Shown piece after piece: positions 1-8,415 of a stretch of 64,000 nt of DNA. This stretch comes from Erwinia sp. 198. GTDB lineage: Bacteria > Pseudomonadota > Gammaproteobacteria > Enterobacterales > Enterobacteriaceae. The DNA lies in contig NZ_RHUM01000009.1 of assembly GCF_003937915.1 (NCBI RefSeq), positions 124,001 to 188,000 of the forward strand. Direction: 5' to 3'. The notes beneath the pieces are model-generated. The model was not told where the DNA came from and made no database searches. It was given only the letters and a program-made list of their open reading frames with translations. How positions within the stretch are numbered: the stretch's first letter is position 1; each line of letters begins with the position of its first letter. Made by a program: the position numbers and the translations under genes.

Positions 1-1
1 G

Positions 2-73
2 GAAAACCGCGAAGCGCTGGATGAGCTGACTAAGATGCTAGACTTAGGAAGTATCTACTCTTTCCAACGCTAA
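2..73 (+). CDS. astB: C-terminal end of succinylarginine dihydrolase (partial)
   Basis: Only the last 23 codons are in the window. The frame reads through to a TAA at 71-73 and ends in LGSIYSFQR, which resembles the AstB C-terminus as I remember it. The next gene downstream, 78 bp away on the same strand, is astE. In enterobacteria astB directly precedes astE in the arginine succinyltransferase operon, so position supports the call as much as sequence does. AstB hydrolyses N2-succinylarginine to succinylornithine, CO2 and ammonia in the cytoplasm. The call rests on very little sequence. Confidence 0.7.
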   Translation, partial: ENREALDELTKMLDLGSIYSFQR

Positions 74-151
74 TCAGGGAGGAACAGGGCGCGTCGGCTG
101 ACCCCGGGCGCGCGCTGGCAGTCGCAGGGAGAACTATAATAAGGAGAACCT

Positions 152-1150
152 ATGCAGGACTTTCTTCAGCAGACGTTAAGCACAGAGCCGCCTGCACAAG
201 TTTCCGGCCGCAACGACCAGCTAAGCTGGCAGTGGCTGGATCACGGCATTCTTGAACTTAATCCGCATCGGCCCTGTACGCAGGCGCTGGTGATCTCCGC
301 CGGGATCCACGGCAACGAAACCGCGCCCGTTGAAATCCTCAACCAGCTGGTTAGCGAGCTGTTGGCGGGCAAACGGCCGCTCAAAGCGCGCGTGCTGGTT
401 ATCCTGGGCAATCCGGAAGCGATCGCCAGCGGCAAACGCTATCGCCATTGCGATCTCAACCGGCTGTTTGGCGGCCGTTGGCAGCAGTACGACGACCATC
501 CTGAAGCGCGCCGCGCCTGGCGTCTGGAGCAGGCGCTGGAGACGTTCTGGCAGGTCAGCTGCACCGAAGAAAGCCGCTGGCATCTGGATTTGCATACCGC
601 CATTCGCGGCTCCTGGCACAGCCGCTTCGGCGTCATGCCGCTGCGTGAAACGCCCTGGCCGGACGCCTTCCTGCACTGGCTGAGCGCGGCCGGACTTGAG
701 GCGCTGGTGTTCCATCGCTCGCCGGGCGGCACCTTCACCCACTACAGTTCGCAGCACTTTAACGCGGCCAGCTGCACGCTGGAGCTAGGCAAAGCGCTGC
801 CTTTTGGCCGCAACGATTTAACGCTTTTTAGCGCCGCGCAAGATGCGCTGGCCGCCTTGCTCTCCGGCGAGCCTTTACCGCCCGTGGGCGAGCCGCCGCA
901 GCGCTACCGGGTATCGCAGCAGATTACTCGTTTTACCGAGGCTTTCGTGCTGCATATGAACGCCGAAACGCTGAACTTTACCGCTTTCCCGCAGGGCACG
1001 CTGCTGGCGGAGGATGGTGACAAACGCTGCTACGTGCAGCAGGCGCGGGAGTATGTGCTTTTTCCCAATCCCGACGTGGCGAAGGGGCAGCGCGCTGGCC
1101 TGATGCTGGTGGAAGATAACGCCCATAATGAAACCAGCGGCAGCAGCTGA
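152..1150 (+). CDS. astE: Succinylglutamate desuccinylase AstE
   Basis: Last enzyme of the ammonia-producing arginine succinyltransferase pathway; it hydrolyses N-succinylglutamate to succinate and glutamate. The 332-residue protein has the zinc-carboxypeptidase-like AstE/AspA fold signatures. GIHGNE at residues 51-56 supplies zinc ligands His53 and Glu56. LDLHTA near 145-150 supplies the third ligand, His148. The catalytic Glu is probably the one in TLELGKALPFG. Length is close to the E. coli enzyme (322 aa). The start is fixed by AAGGAG six bases before the ATG. It lies 78 bp behind the astB end, consistent with one operon. Confidence 0.95.
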   Translation: MQDFLQQTLSTEPPAQVSGRNDQLSWQWLDHGILELNPHRPCTQALVISAGIHGNETAPVEILNQLVSELLAGKRPLKARVLVILGNPEAIASGKRYRHCDLNRLFGGRWQQYDDHPEARRAWRLEQALETFWQVSCTEESRWHLDLHTAIRGSWHSRFGVMPLRETPWPDAFLHWLSAAGLEALVFHRSPGGTFTHYSSQHFNAASCTLELGKALPFGRNDLTLFSAAQDALAALLSGEPLPPVGEPPQRYRVSQQITRFTEAFVLHMNAETLNFTAFPQGTLLAEDGDKRCYVQQAREYVLFPNPDVAKGQRAGLMLVEDNAHNETSGSS

Positions 1151-1315
1151 TAACGCAACGACGCCGACCGGAACGCTTCACGCCAGCCCGTCGGCGGTCG
1201 TCCCTGCTTACTTTTTCCTTTCTCGTTCCTGTCGGCTGTATTACACTCCTCCATAATTTCTGCATTAAACGCGCTAAATACATATCCTTTTGCAATTCCT
1301 CACCCTAATCTTCGC

Positions 1316-1333
1316 ATTCTCTCCATGATTGCT
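1316..1333 (+). promoter_or_regulatory. BaeR-box-like site upstream of spy
   Basis: The sequence TCTCCATGATTG matches the core of the published E. coli BaeR motif (TTTTTCTCCATDATTGGC), about 14 of 18 positions over the whole motif by eye. A weaker related stretch (CTCCATAATT) lies near 1249-1258. spy is a known BaeSR and CpxAR envelope-stress target, so the placement about 140 bp before the start is sensible. The rest of the 320-bp astE-spy gap shows no gene. Confidence 0.6.
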
Positions 1334-1351
1334 GCTTTTTTATCTTTTATG

Positions 1352-1366
1352 CTTTCAAGGCTTTAC
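1352..1366 (-). promoter_or_regulatory. CpxR-box-like site upstream of spy
   Basis: Read on the minus strand this is GTAAA-N5-GAAAG, one base from the CpxR direct repeat GTAAA-N5-GTAAA. E. coli spy is activated by CpxR from boxes in its upstream region. The motif is short and could occur by chance; the neighbouring BaeR-like box raises its plausibility. Confidence 0.45.
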
Positions 1367-1470
1367 CCACGTTCCGACTACTTGACGTTCAGCGCAATAA
1401 ACTGAATCCCGACATTACGACAACGCTGTCGTCACAGAAATGCAAAACAGAAATGCAAAAGGAAAATAGT

Positions 1471-1956
1471 ATGCGTAAATTAACTTCTCTGGTTGTAGCT
1501 ATGACACTGGCAATGGGCGCGGCGAATATTGTTCATGCCGCAGCAGATAACATCACCCCGGCACCGGCTGGCGCAGATAAACCCATGATGCACAAGCCGC
1601 CTCGCCACGGTGGGCCGCACGAGATGTTCAAAGGCCTGAACCTGACCGACGCGCAGAAAGAGCAGATGCGCAGCATCATGAAAGAGGCGCATAAAGAGAT
1701 GCCGCGTCCTTCTCTGGAAGAGCGCCGCACGCTGCACAGCATTATCGCGGCCGACAGCTTCGACAAGGCCAAAGCGGAAGCGCAGGCGGAGAAAATGTCG
1801 GCTAACGGCAAAGCCCGTGCGCTTTCCATGCTGGAAACGCAGAACAAAATGTATAACGTGCTGACGCCGGAGCAGAAAAAACAGTTCAATGCGAACTTTG
1901 AAAAACGTCTGACCGAGAAACCGCACCACGGCGAGCCTGCGCCAGCCGCTGAATAA
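1471..1956 (+). CDS. spy: Periplasmic ATP-independent chaperone Spy
   Basis: Periplasmic cradle-shaped chaperone that binds unfolding proteins during envelope stress. The 161-residue precursor (the E. coli length) begins with a signal peptide (MRKLTSLVVAMTLAMGAAN, cleaved near VHA-A). It carries the two family LTxxQ motifs, LTDAQKEQ and LTPEQKKQ, in a helical charged body. An in-frame ATG lies six codons earlier at 1453, but AAAAGGA is correctly spaced before 1471 and the signal peptide begins there. The upstream region holds BaeR- and CpxR-like sites. The E. coli neighbour ves is not present between spy and cho. Confidence 0.95.
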   Translation: MRKLTSLVVAMTLAMGAANIVHAAADNITPAPAGADKPMMHKPPRHGGPHEMFKGLNLTDAQKEQMRSIMKEAHKEMPRPSLEERRTLHSIIAADSFDKAKAEAQAEKMSANGKARALSMLETQNKMYNVLTPEQKKQFNANFEKRLTEKPHHGEPAPAAE

Positions 1957-1999
1957 GCCTTAGCCGCCGGGCGTGTTCGTCCGGCAGGCCACGCCTGAG

Positions 2000-2042
2000 A
2001 CCGCCGACGTTGTTTCCTGAACCAGGGAGCAGCGTCGGCGGT
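2000..2042. terminator. Large stem-loop between convergent spy and cho
   Basis: ACCGCCGACG at 2000-2009 pairs perfectly with CGTCGGCGGT at 2033-2042 around a 23-nt loop. GTTTCGTTTA follows on the plus strand. It lies between the 3' ends of two convergent genes and probably ends spy transcription. The loop is long for a classical intrinsic terminator. Confidence 0.55.
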
Positions 2043-2066
2043 TTCGTTTATCTGGCTGACGCCGCG

Positions 2067-2930
2067 TCAGCCAAGCGGAACGATGGGGAACTTGCCGCTG
2101 ACGATGGGCTTGCAGAGGATTTTATAGCCATCGCTGTCGAAACCCTGCGGCGTGGAGGTCAGTTTGCCCGCCTCGCTGAGATCATCCACCGATCCCAGGT
2201 AAAACCAGTTATTGATCACATGGATCTGCGTTTTCAGCGGGCCTTCCTCCACCACGCCGACCGCGCCCTCCCAGGGCCAGCACTGCACGCGCACGCGTTC
2301 CAGCGCGGCCAGCAGCCTCTCGTGATGGGCTTCCGGCGTCTCTTTACCGCAGCAGGCGCCCGCACAGCGGCCCAGGCTGGCGCGAAAACAGGCGCGCCCT
2401 TTGCTGACGTTCTCCAGCCCCAGCAGGCCCAGGCAGAGCCGCTGCTCGTCGGCAATTTTCTGTAGCGTTTCCAGCGCCGAGCGACGGCTGGAGTAAAGGC
2501 CGAACAGATCGGAAGTATGGGAAAAATCGACTTCTTTGGCGTAGACCACGCTGGGCTTCAGGTCGCTTATCAGCAGCGAGCAAAGCTGGCGGTTTTTGCG
2601 CAGGCGCTTATTGAACAAAGGCTGCTGCACCTTGATCATCTGCGCTTCCAGCAGCAGCGCACCCAGTTCGCCAGCCGTGGTGATATAGCTGACGTAACGC
2701 GCCTGGCGCAGCATTTTCGCCTCGTCCGGCGTACGGAAATGGGACATCACCCGGCTGCGCAAATTGACGCTTTTACCGATATAAAGCGGCAGGGATTCGC
2801 TGTCGCCATGAAAGGTATACACGCCGGGCAGAGAAGGCAGACCTTCAAGCGAAGGCCGCAGGTGTTCGGGATACTGATAAATTGCCGCCGGTTCAAAAGA
2901 CAGGCGATGGCTGGCTTGACGTCTGACCAC
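2067..2930 (-). CDS. cho: SOS-inducible UvrC-like endonuclease Cho
   Basis: Makes the 3' incision in UvrAB-dependent nucleotide excision repair, acting on bulky lesions that UvrC handles poorly. The 287-residue protein has an N-terminal GIY-YIG nuclease domain with GVYTF at 36-40, LYIGKS at 49-54 and a following Arg. Its C-terminal part resembles the UvrC region and includes the cysteine cluster CFRASLGRCAGAC. It lacks the UvrC C-terminal endonuclease and HhH domains, which distinguishes Cho (about 295 aa in E. coli). A consensus LexA box lies 14 bp upstream of the start. It follows nadE on the same strand, as in E. coli. Confidence 0.93.
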   Translation of the reverse strand: MVRRQASHRLSFEPAAIYQYPEHLRPSLEGLPSLPGVYTFHGDSESLPLYIGKSVNLRSRVMSHFRTPDEAKMLRQARYVSYITTAGELGALLLEAQMIKVQQPLFNKRLRKNRQLCSLLISDLKPSVVYAKEVDFSHTSDLFGLYSSRRSALETLQKIADEQRLCLGLLGLENVSKGRACFRASLGRCAGACCGKETPEAHHERLLAALERVRVQCWPWEGAVGVVEEGPLKTQIHVINNWFYLGSVDDLSEAGKLTSTPQGFDSDGYKILCKPIVSGKFPIVPLG

Positions 2931-2943
2931 ATTGCACTCCGCT

Positions 2944-2963
2944 TACTGTTTGCTTATACAGTG
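2944..2963 (-). promoter_or_regulatory. LexA box of cho
   Basis: TACTGTTTGCTTATACAGTG contains the invariant CTG-N10-CAG and matches most of the LexA consensus. It lies 14 bp upstream of the cho start. cho is a known SOS gene in E. coli, so both sequence and context support direct LexA repression. Confidence 0.9.
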
Positions 2964-3054
2964 TATCAGGCGTTTGCTGGATAAAAAAGAGTCGGATCGC
3001 GCTGGTAATCAACACGCCGCTGACGGCAAGCAACGAAAAGAGGGAAAATAACGT

Positions 3055-3082
3055 AAAAAAGCGGGCGGCCGCAAAGCCGCCC
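3055..3082 (-). terminator. Rho-independent terminator of nadE
   Basis: On the minus strand GGGCGGC (3076-3082) pairs with GCCGCCC (3063-3069) around a 6-nt loop. A GC and a T6 run follow. It starts 7 bp after the nadE stop codon. Confidence 0.9.
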
Positions 3083-3089
3083 GGCGGGC

Positions 3090-3917
3090 TTATTTCTTCC
3101 AGAAGTCATCAAATACGGTAATCGGCGGACGGCGTTTGTGCTCGGTTTTCAGATACCAGCCCTCAATGATCTTCGCCGCGTCGTCGGCAATCTTCTTGCC
3201 TTCCAGATACTGGTCGATCATCTCATAGGTCACGCCCAGCGCCACTTCATCCTGCAAACCGGGACGATCGTCCTCCAGATCGGCGGTCGGCTGTTTAAGG
3301 TAGAGGTGCTCCGGGCAGCCCAGCGCTTTCAGCAGCTGTTTGCCCTGGCCTTTGTTCAGGCGGAACAGCGGGTTAATATCCGTGCCGCCGTCGCCGTACT
3401 TGGTAAAGAAGCCGGTCACCGCTTCCGCCGCGTGATCCGTTCCCACCACTACGCCAGAGGTCATGCCGGCGATGCTGTACTGCGCCTTCATCCTTTCACG
3501 CGCTTTTTCATTACCACGCACGAAATCAGAGAGGTTGATACCCGTATCGCGCAGCGCTTTTTCGCTGGCCAGCACCGCTTCCTTGATGTTAACCGTCAGT
3601 ACGCGATCGGCCTGAATAAACTGCAGCGCATCCTGGCAGTCCTGTTCGTCCGCCTGGTTGCCATAGGGCAGACGCACGGCGATAAACTGATAGTCCTGAT
3701 TGCCGGTCTCTTCACGCAGCTCACTGATGGCGAGCTGACTGAGCTTGCCGGCCAGCGTGGAGTCCTGACCGCCGCTGATACCCAGTACCAGCGACTTAAT
3801 AAACGGGTAAGCCTTCAGGTACGCTTTCAGAAAGTCGACGCTGGTGCGAATTTCCTGCTGTGCATCAATGGTGGGTTTAACCCCCAGCGCTTCGATAATT
3901 TCCTGTTGCAGAGCCAT
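3090..3917 (-). CDS. nadE: Ammonia-dependent NAD+ synthetase NadE
   Basis: Final step of NAD biosynthesis: ATP-dependent amidation of nicotinic acid adenine dinucleotide using free ammonia. The 275-residue length equals the E. coli enzyme. The PP-loop SGGQDS at about 48-53 binds the ATP pyrophosphate. The [19 protein letters not shown] segment forms the deamido-NAD site. There is no N-terminal glutaminase domain, so this is the short ammonia-dependent form. GAGGTAA precedes the ATG. It is followed by its own terminator and then cho. Confidence 0.97.
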   Translation of the reverse strand: MALQQEIIEALGVKPTIDAQQEIRTSVDFLKAYLKAYPFIKSLVLGISGGQDSTLAGKLSQLAISELREETGNQDYQFIAVRLPYGNQADEQDCQDALQFIQADRVLTVNIKEAVLASEKALRDTGINLSDFVRGNEKARERMKAQYSIAGMTSGVVVGTDHAAEAVTGFFTKYGDGGTDINPLFRLNKGQGKQLLKALGCPEHLYLKQPTADLEDDRPGLQDEVALGVTYEMIDQYLEGKKIADDAAKIIEGWYLKTEHKRRPPITVFDDFWKK

Positions 3918-4031
3918 TTACCTCTCCTCAGATTTAGTGTCAGGGCAGTTGCCGAAAACCTCTGTCTTAAAATTAACGTGCCAGGCGCGAAACAACAAGG
4001 TTGAACCCGCTATTTACGCGCCTTTTATTGA

Positions 4032-5225
4032 TTAATCAGGCTTTTTCGGTTTTTGCGCCACCAAAACGAACATGGCGATGGCCAGCATATAGCAGCCGAA
4101 GATGGTGGCGGTCATGGTCAACACCGAGGTGCCGCCGATACCCGTCACCGGCACGGCGATGCCGCCCAGGGTAAACATCACTACGCCCAGCACGGCGGAA
4201 GCGCTGCCGGCGCGATGGCCCTGACTCTGCATCGCCAGCGAGGCGGCAGCCACGCCGACCGCGCCGTTGCTCGCCACGCTAAAGAACAGGGCGACCAGTA
4301 CGAAAGGCAGCGCCGCGCCGCTCAGACCGGCCAGCAGCAGGCTGGCGGAGGAGACAAAGGCCAGCACCAGCGCGCCTTTCACCACGCGATATTCACCCCA
4401 CAGCGGGCTGAGGCGCGCGCTGGTTTGCGAAGCGATAATCAGGCCAATACCGTTGGCGGCGAAGCAAAAGCTGAACGCCTGCGGCGAAAGGCCATAAATC
4501 TGCTGCAGAACAAAAGGCGAAGCGCCGATATAGGCAAACATCCCGGCCATCATAAAGCCCTGGGTCAGGCAAAAACCCATAAAGGGACGGTGGATAACCA
4601 CCTGACCCAGCGCGGCCCACGCGGAAAGCAGGCTGCCCTGGCTACGGCGTTCCGGCGTCAGGGTTTCACGCAGTTTTACGCGCGCCAGGATAAACAGCAG
4701 CAGCGCGATAACGGCAATCACCATAAACAGGCCGCGCCAGCTCAGCAGCGTCATCAGCGCGCCGCCCAGCACCGGCGCGGCGACGGGTGCCAGGCCGTTG
4801 ACCAGCATCAGCAAAGCAAAGAAACGCGTCAGGTCGTGGCCGCTGTACATATCTCTGGCGATAGCGCGGGAGAGCACCGCGCCGCCTGCGCCGGAAAGTC
4901 CTTCAAACAGGCGCGCCAGCAGCAGCTGGTGGATAGTCTGCGCCATCGCGCAGCCGACCGAGGCGATCAGCAGCAGCGCCAGCGACAGCAGCAGCGGCTT
5001 GATGCGGCCATATTTATCGCTCATCGGGCCGAAAATCAGCTGGCCGGCACCGAGGCCGATCAGGCCGGCGGTAAGACTAAGCTGGGCGGTGGCGGTAGGC
5101 GCGGCCAGGTCGCGGGCAAGCGCAGGCAGGGCAGGTAAATACAGGTCGATGCAAAGCGGCCCGAGTGCTGCCAGCAGACCGAGCGTAATGGCATAGCCAA
5201 ACCGGTTGGGGTGTGCAGATGTCAT
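4032..5225 (-). CDS. Bcr/CflA-family MFS drug exporter
   Basis: A 397-residue major facilitator with about 12 hydrophobic segments. DLYLPALPALARDL in TM1 and LIFGPMSDKYGRIKP in loop 2-3 are typical of the Bcr/CflA drug:H+ antiporters. LEGLSGAGGAVLSRAIARD resembles the motif-C region of that family. Its start codon overlaps the stop of the upstream TetR gene by 4 bp, which means co-transcription and probable translational coupling. This gene pair is not at this position in E. coli. Substrate is unknown; efflux of a toxic compound sensed by the TetR partner is the natural inference. Confidence 0.85.
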   Translation of the reverse strand: MTSAHPNRFGYAITLGLLAALGPLCIDLYLPALPALARDLAAPTATAQLSLTAGLIGLGAGQLIFGPMSDKYGRIKPLLLSLALLLIASVGCAMAQTIHQLLLARLFEGLSGAGGAVLSRAIARDMYSGHDLTRFFALLMLVNGLAPVAAPVLGGALMTLLSWRGLFMVIAVIALLLFILARVKLRETLTPERRSQGSLLSAWAALGQVVIHRPFMGFCLTQGFMMAGMFAYIGASPFVLQQIYGLSPQAFSFCFAANGIGLIIASQTSARLSPLWGEYRVVKGALVLAFVSSASLLLAGLSGAALPFVLVALFFSVASNGAVGVAAASLAMQSQGHRAGSASAVLGVVMFTLGGIAVPVTGIGGTSVLTMTATIFGCYMLAIAMFVLVAQKPKKPD

Positions 5226-5803
5226 GGATCCTCTGTTGTGAAAAGTAGTGCGTTGATGTGTTGGTAAAGCTGGTAAAGGCGCTCCGCCGACGCTTTCTGC
5301 GGCGTCAGGCGTCGCCAGGCCGTGCCTTCCGTCAGGACGGCCATGACCTCTACGCAGGCACGCACCTGTTCATCGCTCATAGCGGGATGGTCGCGCTTTA
5401 CGTTAAGGCAGGCCTGGGTAAACATGCGGTGGTCGGCCTCCGCCATCATGCGGGCCACGATCGGATTGCGCGTCGCTTCCGCCGCAACTTCCTTCATCAG
5501 CGCCTCGTCGTCTTCGTTAAGCGCGTGACGCCAGGCAAGCAGGCGAGGCAGATCGGCGGTAGCGGTCTCTTTGATATGGTGCAGGCGGGCATCGATAATA
5601 CGCCTGACCATCTCCTCGATAATCGCGTCTTTGCTGGCGAAATAGCGATAGATTTGGCCGACGCTAAGCTGCGCCTCGGCGGCCAGCTGCGCCATGCTGG
5701 CCCCGTGAAAGCCGGACTGGCGGAAGCAGCGCCGACCGGCGGCGATAATTTCGTCCTGACGCTGCCGATGGCGGGCGTCGCGGGTTGGATTGGGTTGGCT
5801 CAT
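5222..5803 (-). CDS. TetR/AcrR-family repressor
   Basis: A 193-residue regulator with the N-terminal TetR helix-turn-helix: MAQLAAEAQLSVGQIYRYF at about 37-55, followed by SKDAIIEEMV. The C-terminal two thirds is a variable ligand-binding helical domain. The downstream Bcr/CflA exporter overlaps it by 4 bp. A 24-bp perfect palindrome lies 42 bp upstream of the start and is the obvious autoregulatory operator. By analogy with other TetR-exporter pairs the ligand is probably a pump substrate; the sequence does not identify it. Confidence 0.9.
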   Translation of the reverse strand: MSQPNPTRDARHRQRQDEIIAAGRRCFRQSGFHGASMAQLAAEAQLSVGQIYRYFASKDAIIEEMVRRIIDARLHHIKETATADLPRLLAWRHALNEDDEALMKEVAAEATRNPIVARMMAEADHRMFTQACLNVKRDHPAMSDEQVRACVEVMAVLTEGTAWRRLTPQKASAERLYQLYQHINALLFTTEDP

Positions 5804-5844
5804 AATCCCTCACGCTGGGCAATGGCAAAAGGCGCAGGCGCCTT

Positions 5845-5868
5845 TTGAGAATGAACGTTCATTCTCAA
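5845..5868. promoter_or_regulatory. 24-bp perfect palindrome, probable TetR operator
   Basis: The half-site TTGAGAATGAAC is followed directly by its exact reverse complement, with no spacer or mismatch. It sits between the divergent TetR gene (start 5803) and osmE (start 5993). The core GAATGAACGTTCATTC resembles operators of TetR repressors that recognise GAATG/CATTC half-sites. Confidence 0.85.
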
Positions 5869-5992
5869 TAGCGGCATTATAAGCGTCTTTATCCGGCCGG
5901 GGTAAGGTCTTTTTTTCTGCCATAAAGTTGATAACTCTGCATTTCTGTTCCAGGATTAAAGCGACATGGACAATAAATGAGGAATAAAAAAC

Positions 5993-6328
5993 ATGAACAA
6001 GGTAACAGGACTTATCGGTGCGGCAGTGGCGCTTGCTGTATTATCCGGCTGTTCAGCTTATGACCGCGCGGAAAGCTATGTCACCAAGCCTGTGGTACAG
6101 GACGTGAAAAAAGGCATGACCCGCCAGCAGGTTCGCGATATTGCCGGTCCGCCTTCGACTGAAATCACCATGGTTCACGCTCGCGGCACCTGCCAGACCT
6201 ACGTGCTGGGCCAGCGTGACGGCAAACAGCAGACCTACTTTGTCAGCTACAGCGACACAGGCCGCGTAATGAACTACGGCTTCCAGAGCTGCAAAGAGTA
6301 CGATACCGATCCGCAGGTTAATCAGTAA
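5993..6328 (+). CDS. osmE: Osmotically inducible lipoprotein OsmE
   Basis: Small outer-membrane-associated lipoprotein of the SmpA/OmlA-like fold, induced by osmotic and stationary-phase stress in E. coli. The 111-residue precursor has a lipobox (VLSGC, Cys at 20) and the family motif [25 protein letters not shown] lies upstream of the ATG. It is separated from nadE, its E. coli neighbour, by the inserted TetR/exporter pair. A strong bidirectional terminator follows. Confidence 0.95.
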   Translation: MNKVTGLIGAAVALAVLSGCSAYDRAESYVTKPVVQDVKKGMTRQQVRDIAGPPSTEITMVHARGTCQTYVLGQRDGKQQTYFVSYSDTGRVMNYGFQSCKEYDTDPQVNQ

Positions 6329-6348
6329 TCGCCTGACGAAGTAAAGAA

Positions 6349-6372
6349 AAAACCGGCCTTGCCGGTTTTTTT
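6349..6372. terminator. Bidirectional terminator between osmE and the downstream convergent gene
   Basis: AAACCGGC and GCCGGTTT form a hairpin with a 3-nt loop, flanked by an A-run on one side and T7 on the other. It can therefore end transcription from osmE and from the minus-strand gene at 6384. Confidence 0.93.
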
Positions 6373-6383
6373 ATGGGCGTTGC

Positions 6384-6803
6384 CTACAGGCCTGACGGTC
6401 GCGGCACTTCCAGATAGCGTCCGTCGATATCGCGGCGATAGAAGTGGCCTTCCTGCACGTAGAAGCGTTCACCGTTATAATCAAGCGCGCGCATATCGCT
6501 GCTGAAGCGCTCTACCGGCGGCTGCACCACCACATAGGTGTTATCGTGCTGGCGCTGGTAGTAGTTGCCGTTGAGCGCATAGTAAGTCAGGCCGCCGATA
6601 ATCACCGCCGCCGCGGCTCCCGGTAAAAAAGAAAGCCTGCCCGGCCCAGGGCCGCGATCCCAGCCGTGACCACGATCCCAACCGTGTCCGCGATCCCAAC
6701 CGTGACCGCGATCCCAGCCTGGTCCCCAGCCGCCAGGATGCGCAGCCACCAGCGTCGGCGACAACAGCGTTAAGGCGAACAAAGCGCTTATCACCTTTTT
6801 CAT
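6384..6803 (-). CDS. Secreted Gly/His/Trp-repeat protein (DUF6515-like)
   Basis: A 139-residue precursor. The start is set at 6803, where GGAG precedes MKKVISALFALTLLS, rather than at an in-frame ATG 19 codons upstream. A signal peptide ends near VAA-H. It is followed by four tandem GHGWDR-type hexapeptides, a hydrophobic segment (GAAAAVIIGGLTYYAL) that could be a membrane or glycine-zipper helix, and a C-terminal domain with YVQEGHFYRRDIDGRYLEVP. The C-terminal part resembles small enterobacterial periplasmic DUF6515 proteins as I remember them. The His/Trp/Asp repeats could bind metal; that is inference. Confidence 0.75.
   Translation of the reverse strand: MKKVISALFALTLLSPTLVAAHPGGWGPGWDRGHGWDRGHGWDRGHGWDRGPGPGRLSFLPGAAAAVIIGGLTYYALNGNYYQRQHDNTYVVVQPPVERFSSDMRALDYNGERFYVQEGHFYRRDIDGRYLEVPRPSGL
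6656..6721 (-). repeat. Tandem 18-bp coding repeats
   Basis: Four near-identical 18-bp units begin with GATCCC at 6656, 6674, 6692 and 6710. They encode the repeated hexapeptide GHGWDR inside the secreted protein. The register is exactly codon-preserving, so copy number could change without a frameshift. Confidence 0.9.
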
Positions 6804-6896
6804 ACAGTTTCTCCTGGTCTTCACTGCCGCTAACATTACTCCGGGGCGGTGAAAACGCAAGCGGCGGCTGCGCCTGTTGCGGGTTGCTTACACTGC

Positions 6897-8240
6897 TTAA
6901 CGTATTCTTAACTCTGCCTCCATGTTAGCTGCCAGATCGGGACTGACGGGCGGCGTTGCCGTCAGCTTTTTCGCCGGTTGCAGCAGCGTCATCGCCAGCA
7001 TGCTGCCGAAGGCAATGGCCGCCGTCGCGCTGAACATCGCGTTGTAGCCGAAATGCTCCGCCAGCCAGCCGCTCAGCATTGGCGACAGGATCGACGCCAG
7101 GTTGGCGATGGCCAGCGTCATCCCGCTATAGGTGCCGACCGTGGATTTCGGCGTGACGTCAATCACCACCGACCAGTAAACGTTATTTACCAGCGCGTTC
7201 AGGGCGTTGCCCAGCGTCATCAGCAGGATAATCCCGGCGGCGGAAGTCATCCACGGGATGGCCATAAAGCAGAGCCCGGTGCAAAACAGCCCGACGGCGG
7301 CAAAGAGATTGCGCGCCAGCCGCAGGTTACCGGAGCGTTTCAGCAGCGTATCGGCGATCTTGCCGCCCAGCAGCACGGTAATACAGGCGCCGCTCCACGG
7401 GATCATCGCCACATACCAGAGCGAGTGCAGATCGTAGTGAAAGCTGTCCTGTAAATATTTTGGCCCCCAGGTGACCAGGGTAAAGGTGACATACAGGAAA
7501 GAAAAATAGCCCAGCGCGTTGCAGACCAGCGTGCGGCTGGTGAAAAAGCGCCACCACGGCAGGCGCGGCCCGGCGGCACTTTGTTGCTGGCCCTGCATAA
7601 TCAACTCGCGCTCCGCCTGGCCGGTGCGCGGCTGCTGCATCGGGCTGTCGGTGAAAATCCGCGCGAAAATCACCATAGCGATCAGCGAGAAAACGCCGAG
7701 CAGGATAAACATCAGCCGCCAGTCGTTGGTCAACAGCAGCAGGCCCACGGCAATCGGCGCCGTCAGCAGCGCGCCTACCTGGGTGCTGAGTAAGCCGATG
7801 CCCAGCGCCATGCCGCGCTCGTTATCGGGCGCCCAGTGCGCGATAGCTTTGTTCATCAGCGCATAGGCCGGGCCTTCGGCAAAGCCGAACAGGATACGCA
7901 TTACGGCAAAGCCCATAATGGCCGAGCCGCCAAACAGCGCCACGCCCAGCTCTCCCGCCCAGGCGGTGGCGATCTCCAACAGCGACCAGAGCACACCCGC
8001 CAGCAGCCAGACTTTTTTTGTGCCCAGCCGATCGGCCAGAAATCCGCCGCAGAGCGAGCCGAACAGATAGCCAAAGCCGAAATAGCTCAGCACCACGCCC
8101 AGCTCCGTTTTGCTGAAATGAAATTCCGCAGAAATGGCGTTTGCCGCGAAGGAGAGCGCGCCGCGATCGATATAATTGATCAGCGCGATAAAAAACAGCA
8201 TGGCGAAAATGCGGTAGCGATAGCGGGTGTCGACTCTCAT
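6897..8240 (-). CDS. MFS transporter, anion:cation symporter (sugar-acid type) family
   Basis: A 447-residue, 12-helix major facilitator. ALINYIDRGALSFA in TM1 and FADRLGTKKVW-type loop 2-3 residues (GGFLADRLGTKKVW) are hallmarks of the ACS family, which includes GudP, GarP and DgoT. AGGAGA lies before the ATG at 8240; a start six codons earlier has no ribosome site. It stands alone, with no sugar-acid catabolic genes beside it, so the substrate cannot be inferred from context. Hexuronate, galactonate or glucarate uptake are the family options. Confidence 0.85.
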   Translation of the reverse strand: MRVDTRYRYRIFAMLFFIALINYIDRGALSFAANAISAEFHFSKTELGVVLSYFGFGYLFGSLCGGFLADRLGTKKVWLLAGVLWSLLEIATAWAGELGVALFGGSAIMGFAVMRILFGFAEGPAYALMNKAIAHWAPDNERGMALGIGLLSTQVGALLTAPIAVGLLLLTNDWRLMFILLGVFSLIAMVIFARIFTDSPMQQPRTGQAERELIMQGQQQSAAGPRLPWWRFFTSRTLVCNALGYFSFLYVTFTLVTWGPKYLQDSFHYDLHSLWYVAMIPWSGACITVLLGGKIADTLLKRSGNLRLARNLFAAVGLFCTGLCFMAIPWMTSAAGIILLMTLGNALNALVNNVYWSVVIDVTPKSTVGTYSGMTLAIANLASILSPMLSGWLAEHFGYNAMFSATAAIAFGSMLAMTLLQPAKKLTATPPVSPDLAANMEAELRIR

Positions 8241-8362
8241 GGATCTTCTCCTGAACAACGAGTGGTATCAGGAAGAAGCAAGTTCAGTGCCACAGTGTAA
8301 AGATCGGATAAGGCGCGGGCGAAAGGCGCTTTATGCCCGCTAATCGGCAGAAGATGCCAAAT

Positions 8363-8392
8363 AAAAAGGCGCAGCCGCTACCGGCTGCACCT
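8363..8392 (-). terminator. Terminator of katE
   Basis: On the minus strand GGTGCAGCC pairs with GGCTGCGCC (one G-U) and is followed by TTTTTA. It lies 24-53 bp after the katE stop codon. Confidence 0.85.
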
Positions 8393-8415
8393 TCAGTGAA
8401 CAAACGCCCGGTGGA

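Noticed and set aside
4053..5138. 361-codon open frame on the plus strand opposite the Bcr/CflA exporter
   Set aside because: Composition is Gln/His/Arg-rich with no domain, which is typical of the antisense frame of a GC-rich membrane-protein gene. The minus-strand product is clearly real.
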